DNA of 64,000 bases from Atopobiaceae bacterium (GTDB lineage: Bacteria > Actinomycetota > Coriobacteriia > Coriobacteriales > Atopobiaceae), in the NCBI GenBank assembly GCA_017510785.1, contig JAFWMH010000049.1, positions 1-64,000 of the forward strand, in the 5' to 3' direction. Within the stretch, counting starts at the first letter, position 1. Each line of letters starts with the position of its first letter. The notes under the pieces are model-generated. The model saw nothing but the letters and a program-made list of their open reading frames with translations, searched no databases and was not told where the DNA came from. This document shows, piece by piece, positions 54,387 through 61,700 of this stretch. The translations under genes were made by a program, and so were the position numbers.

Positions 54387-54414
54387 ATTATACCCGTTGT
54401 CCCCCCAAGGGCAA
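54387..54414 (-). promoter_or_regulatory. Promoter embedded in an inverted repeat
   Basis: On the minus strand TTGCCC (54414-54409) and a perfect TATAAT (54392-54387) are 16 bp apart. The same DNA forms ATACCCGTTG/CAACGGGTAT (54390-54421), so an operator or hairpin overlaps the promoter. Confidence 0.55.
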
Positions 54415-54661
54415 CGGGTATTTTGGTCTTTTTATGCTAGGTACTACGTACCAGCGAACCAGGAATCTGTTCAGGCCCGTCGCATCACGAACTACGCTCA
54501 CGAAACAGACCGCCCAGGCAGCTCGTCACACCGCGCCCCGCGTCTTCCGCCGTCCGTCCTTGAGCAACAATGCACGGGCACCACAAGCGTCACGGCCGAG
54601 AGCTGCGAGCCGTTTAATAGCTTACGAGGAATCGTCGCGCTCAAAAATCGCTCGAACCCAC

Positions 54662-56752
54662 CTAACGCACTGGAGCAGGAGCCATTTCACCCGGCCGATG
54701 CGCGCGACGGATATCCCCGAGACACGCCTTGGCGCGGTCGTAGACGAAGCACACCGCAATGCAGAAGAGTATCTCGACGCAAGCGTTTGCAATCCAATCG
54801 TAGCTAACATTAAAGCTCTGGTTACCGCACGCCCATCTCGCCCACATCCTACGCAGGCAGTGGATGGCGAGCATCACCATGCTGTTTCGCCCAAGCCAAA
54901 CGAGCAAATTGGCTACGCAGTCGTTAAAAGCGGAGCTGTTTGAGGCACTACGATCGTCGAGACGCGCGGAAGCCCAGTAAACCGCAAGACTACCCGCACA
55001 AGCGCCGACGATGCAGGCAACGAACCCGGGATACCTGCGCGTCGCCATCTCGATTTGGAAGCCACCCGTCGCAAGGGCAACCCACACCGCCACAATAAGC
55101 ACGACCGTCGCGACCACAGGCTTCTTCTTGAGCAACCCACGCTTGCCGACCTCATCGCCCAACAGCATGAAGACTTGCGCGAAGAGCGCCACGTCGGCAC
55201 TCCACGGCAAGAAGAGCCGCCGCATGCCAAGCCACCAACCGACAACGCACATACCCACTGGCACCAAATACGAAACGTATGGATGGCAACTCACCGTTAG
55301 GCGTCGGCTCACGACGTACAAGTTGCGCGCGACGAAGAGACACGCCACGAACCAAACCGGACCCACCGAAAGGAATCCAGTAAAGATCGTACCCGTAAAG
55401 CTCATACCAACCACCATCGCCTGCAGACGATGCCACACGACGAGCTTGGTATTCTCAACCGTCACCAGCCCCTTAAGAAGCACCGCAAGCAGGCACACAA
55501 CCACATAAGGCAATATAAGAGTCCGCAGCGACCGTCGGAAGGTACGCCGCACATCGTAGCGACCGGCGATGAAGATAGCGTTCGCCATAAAGAAGAGCGG
55601 CATGTGGAAGGCGAATATCAGCTTGCGAACGACGGGATCCATATCACCCTGATGGCCTACCACAACGAGCAGAATCACGAGGCCCTTCGCAATATCGTAG
55701 GAGCGGATGCGACGCGACACCTCGCGCTCGCTCTCACCAGCCCGCGACCGTAACCACCGAATCGCACAGACGGCCACGACTCCCACGATGCTCCAGAGCA
55801 CCCTAAGCATAAGAAGGCACAACCTCGTCCTCTCGGAACCCCACATGTCGCCCGCAAGTCCAAGTGGCCCCATCAGGGTCTCCCATGGTATTACAATAAG
55901 ATCGAACATATGAAAACAGAGTGCGGTCAGCGCGTTTCTACCGTACGCTGCCAAACCGTCCGAAACATGGGGAATGCACTCAATAAAGCCGGACACCCAC
56001 AAAACAACAAGCGAACCTGCAAGCGCACCGAGAATGTCTACGGGAATGCAGGGATAAAAGCATCGCACCATGGAGAGGTGTCGGTCGGCAAAACACAACA
56101 CCGCCAACCACACCGCCAATGCGCCCGCGCCGAGTCTGTGGGGGACGACTCCCCTGCCCAGTGACTCGGGAAACCGCTCTCGAGCCATATGCCCTATGTG
56201 AATAAAGAGCACGGCGCACATGCCAGGCTGTATGGAAAACGGCAGCCACCATCCCTTAGTCGCCACCCCAACTGCAAAGAGCGCAATTGCCGCGGGCGTC
56301 GCCCACCTCTTGTCGGCAATCGCATCGTACATGGTCAATGCCCAAAAGAGCGCGAGTAGGAACCATATCGTACCGAACGACGTAATCCCTCCTCCCGGAG
56401 CCTTAGGAGATCCGCTGCCATACAAAGCTCTCACGAAACAATTTGCGATGCCCTGCCAACTGTGGCCGACGTCCCCCAAAAGCGCCAATTTCACACCCCG
56501 GCACACACAACAAATGGTTGCACACATCACATAGGGCACCAGCAGCCGCATAGCGCGCTTCTTCAGAGCCTTTGCAGCATCCGAAGGCTTGCGATAAAAA
56601 CAACCACTGATGAGGAAGAACAGCGGCACATGAAAGGTGAAAACAACCGCGTTCACCCCGCGCCAGCTGAAATGCCCCGCAATGATGCAGAGCATCCCAA
56701 TGCCCTTTGCAATGTCGAAGCTGCGTATACGCGCGCGATTACCACTACTCAT
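54662..56752 (-). CDS. Tandem two-domain acyltransferase 3 membrane protein
   Basis: A 696-residue integral membrane protein carrying two complete AT3 (PF01757) domains in one chain. Domain 1 (~7-340) starts RIRSFDIAKGIGMLCIIAGH; domain 2 (~358-680) starts RIRSYDIAKGLVILLVVVGH. Each has the conserved Arg/His of the family (first-helix H and FxxHMPLFF/FTFHVPLFF) and about ten membrane segments. AT3 proteins O-acetylate peptidoglycan or surface sugars, normally as one-domain proteins, sometimes fused to SGNH. It lies 27 bases after the restriction gene, same direction. Ribosome site is weak (GAGTG). Confidence 0.85.
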   Translation of the reverse strand: MSSGNRARIRSFDIAKGIGMLCIIAGHFSWRGVNAVVFTFHVPLFFLISGCFYRKPSDAAKALKKRAMRLLVPYVMCATICCVCRGVKLALLGDVGHSWQGIANCFVRALYGSGSPKAPGGGITSFGTIWFLLALFWALTMYDAIADKRWATPAAIALFAVGVATKGWWLPFSIQPGMCAVLFIHIGHMARERFPESLGRGVVPHRLGAGALAVWLAVLCFADRHLSMVRCFYPCIPVDILGALAGSLVVLWVSGFIECIPHVSDGLAAYGRNALTALCFHMFDLIVIPWETLMGPLGLAGDMWGSERTRLCLLMLRVLWSIVGVVAVCAIRWLRSRAGESEREVSRRIRSYDIAKGLVILLVVVGHQGDMDPVVRKLIFAFHMPLFFMANAIFIAGRYDVRRTFRRSLRTLILPYVVVCLLAVLLKGLVTVENTKLVVWHRLQAMVVGMSFTGTIFTGFLSVGPVWFVACLFVARNLYVVSRRLTVSCHPYVSYLVPVGMCVVGWWLGMRRLFLPWSADVALFAQVFMLLGDEVGKRGLLKKKPVVATVVLIVAVWVALATGGFQIEMATRRYPGFVACIVGACAGSLAVYWASARLDDRSASNSSAFNDCVANLLVWLGRNSMVMLAIHCLRRMWARWACGNQSFNVSYDWIANACVEILFCIAVCFVYDRAKACLGDIRRAHRPGEMAPAPVR

Positions 56753-56778
56753 AAAGCATCACTCAAATGTAAAGGTAA

Positions 56779-57687
56779 CTATACTGCCAAATCGAGTGGC
56801 AAATCGGAAATGTCCTTAAGACGTTTGCCCACGACGAGTGTGGCCATGAGTTCTTGTGCCACTTCATTTTCCGTGCGCTCAACCGCCTCTTCCAGTTCAT
56901 CAAGAGCAAAGTGATACACGCAATCAATGTCGCCAGTTCCAAGTGCAAGAGAAGCCAAACGACTTGGTGAGGGTTCTGCAGTTACAACAACGATGTGCGG
57001 CAAATGCCCCTTCCTGTTACGAATCAAATTCAGCGCTTCTGTACGAGAGTTTTGAGCACGATCACTACGCATCGTAAATTTCGCCGATATGGATGCGTGA
57101 AGTATAGGACGCGTATTGAGGTCTGACTTTCTCAACGCAGACCTAGCACCATGCACATCATCTACTATCGGCTCAGTGGCATTAATCTCTTCATCGTCGC
57201 ATTGGTCTCTCCATACAATGACATCGGGTGCAACAATATAGTCATTGCCTAACGCAGCCTGAAGTTCGGGGTTCCCGCGCTTAAGTTTCGACAGCGCCTC
57301 GAGGTGCTCATACTGTGCAAAATGCGAGACATTCGTCACGCTTGTATTACCAAGCTGTCCCACACCCCAACGCCCGGGCCTAATATGTCTCAACGCCGGA
57401 AATGTACGCTTGACGAATTCAGCTACGGCCTCCTCGAACAACCTGCCTGCAGTTTGACCGGCAATCTTAGTTTCTCGCTCGGGAATCGAGTGACCAGCAG
57501 CCTCAAGCTGCTGCGCAATCGAAGCAGCTATGTTCAACGAAATGAGACTACTTGCATCGGCGTTGGAATACGCGGGTCCGTCGTATGCAGGACTGTTTAC
57601 GCGCTTAAGCCGATGCATCGAAAGAAGCTCGACCCGGCATAGCTGTTCATGAAATTCGTACCTCGCGCTAGCCAACAATGCATTCAT
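56779..57687 (-). CDS. Type II restriction endonuclease, NgoMIV family (predicted GCCGGC)
   Basis: A 302-residue protein matching the NgoMIV family (PF09015). The most conserved block contains ILHASISAKF and SDRAQNSRTEALNLIRN, followed by HIVVVTAEP and GTGDIDCVYHFAL. Active-site layout is PD (D155), then S201-A-K203. ATG 57687 overlaps the methylase stop by four bases. NgoMIV cuts GCCGGC as a tetramer. Specificity here is inferred from the family and not shown. Length close to NgoMIV (286). Confidence 0.88.
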   Translation of the reverse strand: MNALLASARYEFHEQLCRVELLSMHRLKRVNSPAYDGPAYSNADASSLISLNIAASIAQQLEAAGHSIPERETKIAGQTAGRLFEEAVAEFVKRTFPALRHIRPGRWGVGQLGNTSVTNVSHFAQYEHLEALSKLKRGNPELQAALGNDYIVAPDVIVWRDQCDDEEINATEPIVDDVHGARSALRKSDLNTRPILHASISAKFTMRSDRAQNSRTEALNLIRNRKGHLPHIVVVTAEPSPSRLASLALGTGDIDCVYHFALDELEEAVERTENEVAQELMATLVVGKRLKDISDLPLDLAV

Positions 57688-58616
57688 CTTTGCAAACACC
57701 TCACAATCTGTTTCCCAACCTCCCGCGCAACGGGCGGTGGAAACGCATTGCCTATCATCCGGCATGACACCGTTTTAAACTTGTCAAACGTCCATTCGTC
57801 GGGAAACCCTTGCAAGCGCGCCAGCATACGAGGCGTAAGTTTAGGCATGCCAGAGAAGTCACGGTCTGGCGCATCGTTGGCAACCCCCGTACCGTCTACC
57901 CCCAACTCACGCCATGCATTTCGCGCCCGAACTGGCCCAAGATCGGGACCACCATGTTTTTTGGACCCACCCACGAGAGTCGGCGCAATTCTATTCGCCC
58001 GCTTAATCCACTCTTTTGTTCCAATCCAACCGTTAGCACCCATAAGGTCCCCAATGGCTTCGCCGACGGTTTGCGCGGACTCTTTGCTCCCAAACGGATA
58101 CTCAAACGGCACAATCACGTCGTCTCGCAAGGCTACTATTACAACTCTTGGCCTCAGCTGCGGAACGCCATAATCAGACGCATTGAGCAAAGCGATATTT
58201 GTGCTATACCCAAGATTCTCGATACTGCGAAGTATTTGATTCCTATAATCGTCAAACCGTGAGTCCAAGAACCCCCGAACGTTCTCCAACATTACTGCAC
58301 GGGGTTTAATCTCGGAAACAAGACGAATCGCCTCCGGAAACAAGTCGCGTTCATCGTTAAAGCCTAGCTGCTTTCCCGCAACGGAGAATGGAGGACACGG
58401 CACGCCCCCAGCAAGTAGGTCTATTCCATGGTATGGCGTGCCATCGAAATTGTGCAGATCATCACAAATCACATTCCAATTCGGGCGATTCTCACTGAGC
58501 GCTTTGCAGTACCGGGGTTCGTATTCCACTAACGCAACATGCTCGAATCCCGCCTGACTCAGTCCTAGCGCTTGGCCACCTGCCCCAGCACATATTTCCA
58601 GGCTTGTTAGACTCAT
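57684..58616 (-). CDS. DNA (cytosine-5) methyltransferase of the restriction-modification pair
   Basis: A 310-residue m5C methyltransferase. Motif I LEICAGAGGQALG, motif IV GGVPCPPFSVAG with the catalytic Cys, motif VI MLENVRGF, motif VIII QLRPRVVIV, and motif X MIGNAFPPPVA. The target-recognition region (~215-255) is short. It protects the host from the endonuclease downstream, to which it is translationally coupled. GCCGGC sites occur in this DNA, e.g. within GGCCGGCC near 4745, as expected if protected. Confidence 0.93.
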   Translation of the reverse strand: MSLTSLEICAGAGGQALGLSQAGFEHVALVEYEPRYCKALSENRPNWNVICDDLHNFDGTPYHGIDLLAGGVPCPPFSVAGKQLGFNDERDLFPEAIRLVSEIKPRAVMLENVRGFLDSRFDDYRNQILRSIENLGYSTNIALLNASDYGVPQLRPRVVIVALRDDVIVPFEYPFGSKESAQTVGEAIGDLMGANGWIGTKEWIKRANRIAPTLVGGSKKHGGPDLGPVRARNAWRELGVDGTGVANDAPDRDFSGMPKLTPRMLARLQGFPDEWTFDKFKTVSCRMIGNAFPPPVAREVGKQIVRCLQR

Positions 58617-58705
58617 ACGACGCCATCACCATACCTTGCACAATGCAACCACGATGCAAAGCATTGTAACACCCGCATGGGACAGTTTTATCCTGGGCGC
58701 CCATG

Positions 58706-58754
58706 AGACAAAAGCTCGCGGGGAGAGCATCTCACGCTGAGACACTCTCCCCGC
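58706..58754 (-). terminator. Rho-independent terminator after the LPXTG gene
   Basis: GCGGGGAGAG (58718-58727) pairs with CTCTCCCCGC (58745-58754); TCTCA and TGAGA extend the stem inside. CTTTTGTC follows on the minus strand. Confidence 0.85.
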
Positions 58755-58775
58755 AAACGTGTTTGCCTGAACCCT

Positions 58776-61700
58776 TTACTCGAACCGACGACGAAGAAGC
58801 GCAAGCGAGCTAACAAGCATGATCGCACCGAGAATCATGGAAACGGACGTGCCTTCACCGCCAGTAGACGGGAGCTCGGCGCCGGCGACGTTGCCAACGG
58901 TGACGGTAGCAGGCACGGCATTCTGCCCGGTCGTGGCAGCCTCGTAGCGCATGATGTTGCTGTTGCCATGAGTCGTGCTGTTGTACGTTGCAATCGACTC
59001 AGCAGTCATCGCGGTCCAATCGCTCGGCTTCTTGTTCTCTTCCTTCTGCAGGAACACCACCTTGCCGCCCGCAACCTTGAAGTAGAACGTGCTGTCGCCC
59101 ACAAGGACATAGCCGGTGGGGAATGCCGTTTCCTTCGCTTCGTAGTAGCCGACCGTCACGTCACCAAAGGTCACGAGACCGTCTGTGGCATCATTGTTCA
59201 CAGCAGTGGCATCACTCTCACGCGTTGTGGTCCCCTGCTTCTGCGTCACCGCGCCGCTTGCCGGCAAAACAACGTTCTCGTCAATCTGCGTCAGCGTGAA
59301 CTTCGCGCCAGCAAGCTTCGTTGCGTCCGCAACGGGATCAGATACGTTGTAGTTGTACGTGCGCTTGTCAACCTTAAGCACGCGGATGTCCACCGAGCTT
59401 GGCGTGTTGTTAACAATAGCTCCCACGGGATTCGCAGTCTGGCTACCAGTCGGCGTCTCGCCATCATACTTATACTGCGATGCCATGAGCTCGAACTTCT
59501 GCCCCGTCTTCGTAACAATCGGAGCATCCTGAATCGCCGTACCCTCGGGATATCCAACCTGATACGCACCCGCATAACCATCCTGCGCCACGGGCTCGTT
59601 CTGCTCGTTGACCTCGAACACGTAATAGGTCGTGCCACGATCGATGTCGAAGTTCAAATTCTCGAACACAACATCTGCCGTACCGCCTTGCGTAACCTCA
59701 ACGTCAAGCGTACGCCCTGGCACGAGCTTGTAGTACTGGGTGTCATCGGCCGTATCAGTGGTGCCCTTGTCATCCGTCGCGAGCGTGAACAAACCAACCT
59801 TAAAGGTGCCAGTAGCCGTCGTGTCAACGGTATTGTTATCGCCAAGGATTCGCTTGGTAACCTTAATCCGACCCTTCTCGTAACGATTGTTCGTGAAGGA
59901 GGCCGTTTGATTGGCAGTGTCCGTCCCGTCGCTCGGATTAGCATCGTGCTCGAGCGTCTTGCCCTTGTTGTCCTGAACGATGGTGTACTCGTCTTCCACA
60001 GACGCATTGTTCACTCTAAACGTAAGCTCCTTCTTGAGCGTCGTAATTGGATCACCATTGCCATCGAGCTCGTAAACGTAGTAAGTAATCGGTTCGCCCT
60101 GATCGTCCTTGTACTGCAAATCAGAGAAGGTCGCAGCGCCCCAGGAACCGTCGTAGGTCTTGGTTTGGCCGCCCTCCTCGTAGGTCGTGTTGCCGTTCGC
60201 ATCCTTCCCAAGCGTAACAGTAGCAACATAGTTCTTGGTATCGCCCTTCGGATCCTTCACTGCATTTTCCGTCGTTGGCGGCGTGCCTTTGTACAGTCCG
60301 AACTTGATCTCGTTGCCCGCACGCGTCGCATCGGCAATGCCATTGCGCAGCATCGTCTTGTTCACGGTAATCGAACCGGTCTCGGACTTTCTATTGGTAA
60401 TCGTAATCTCGGCGTTGCGCGGCGACTTCTCATTCTCGGTCCCGGCAGAGAGAACCACGCCGGAGTCACCGCTCTGGCCATTCGCACTGTAGGACACCTC
60501 GTCGTTGCTAGCTATCGTTACCTTAGCCGACCCGTCAGCAGCATTAGCCCAGCCGCCTTTCTCGGCGTCCTTTTCGTGCGTACCTGAACCATCTACCATC
60601 TTGAGCTCGTACTCGTCGCTGTTTTGCTTCTTTTCGTATGTGTAGTACGAGCCAGTTTCGGTGACTTGCCACTTGTACCCAGCGATGGGCAAGCCGTTAT
60701 CGGCATTCTCTTCCTGGCTCACAATAGGCGTACCAACACCCCACTCGTCATCCCCGATCTCGTAGGCTCGGTACGTCCCCAGCGGCAACTCGTCAAACAC
60801 GACCGTGGCGGTGGAGCCCTTCCCCATGGTCACCGTTTGCGTCCATGGCTTGGACTCGATAGTCGTAATGTCGGTCGTCAAGCCGTTCTCTAGACGCATC
60901 GTTTGCGTGGTCGTTACGTCGTGGAACACAATCTGCCACTTGTTGTCTTGCGCGTCCCACCTCTCGATGCCAATGGTGAACGTCTTGCCCGCGGCAACAT
61001 CATCGTACTTCTCGCCGTTCAGCGTAACGTCCTTTGTTACGCGCAACGTACCCTTAACCGGCGCATACGTATTGGTGAGGCCGATAGTATCCTCCGCCTC
61101 CTTGGGCGCGTGCCCACTAGCACTCGTAGCGCTCTTGTCAGCAACGAGGGTATGGTTGGCGATAAGAGCATTCGCATTAAGCTCGGTTACGTCGTACACC
61201 CTGTCCATAACAAGATCGGCGCTGAGCGTGCCCGTGTGCGTCGGCGAGTCAACAATTTGGAACTCGCCGTTCGTGAAGTCAGCGTAGGTTACGTAGTCGT
61301 AGTTGTTCTTGAACGCCGTTTCCCACGTCGCGTAGTGCGCAGCGTAGTCATCGTACGATTCGTCTTTCGCTACGATAACCGACTGCCCATCAATCGTTAT
61401 CGCATTCTGCTCCATCATTCTGTTGCCGTTATTATCATAGTTCTGCACTGGTTCTTTGACCCAGACAAGGGCGTTGCCGTTGTTCTTGTCATGCACCAAA
61501 TGCCAAGTAGTGCGAACAAGCTCGTCTTCTATATTCTTCGTCCACACTGGATTCTCGTCGGTACCCTTGTTGTACGCCTTCGTCACGGACACAAGCTGCG
61601 AGTCAACAGTCGTAATGTCGTACTGAAGCTTCTTCTCGGCCGCCTCCAGCAACGCGCGATGCTCTTGAGAGATGTTCGCGGCGGACACACCCGCAAACGT

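Larger units (their letters stand above)
54155..54661. other. Intergenic region with a promoter-hairpin module
   Basis: Contents: upstream DNA of the Rpn gene, a terminator-like hairpin (54295-54324), a promoter inside an inverted repeat (54387-54421), then 54422-54661 with no gene. The Rpn-strand frame stays open to 54388 but that extension does not look like protein. Confidence 0.5.
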
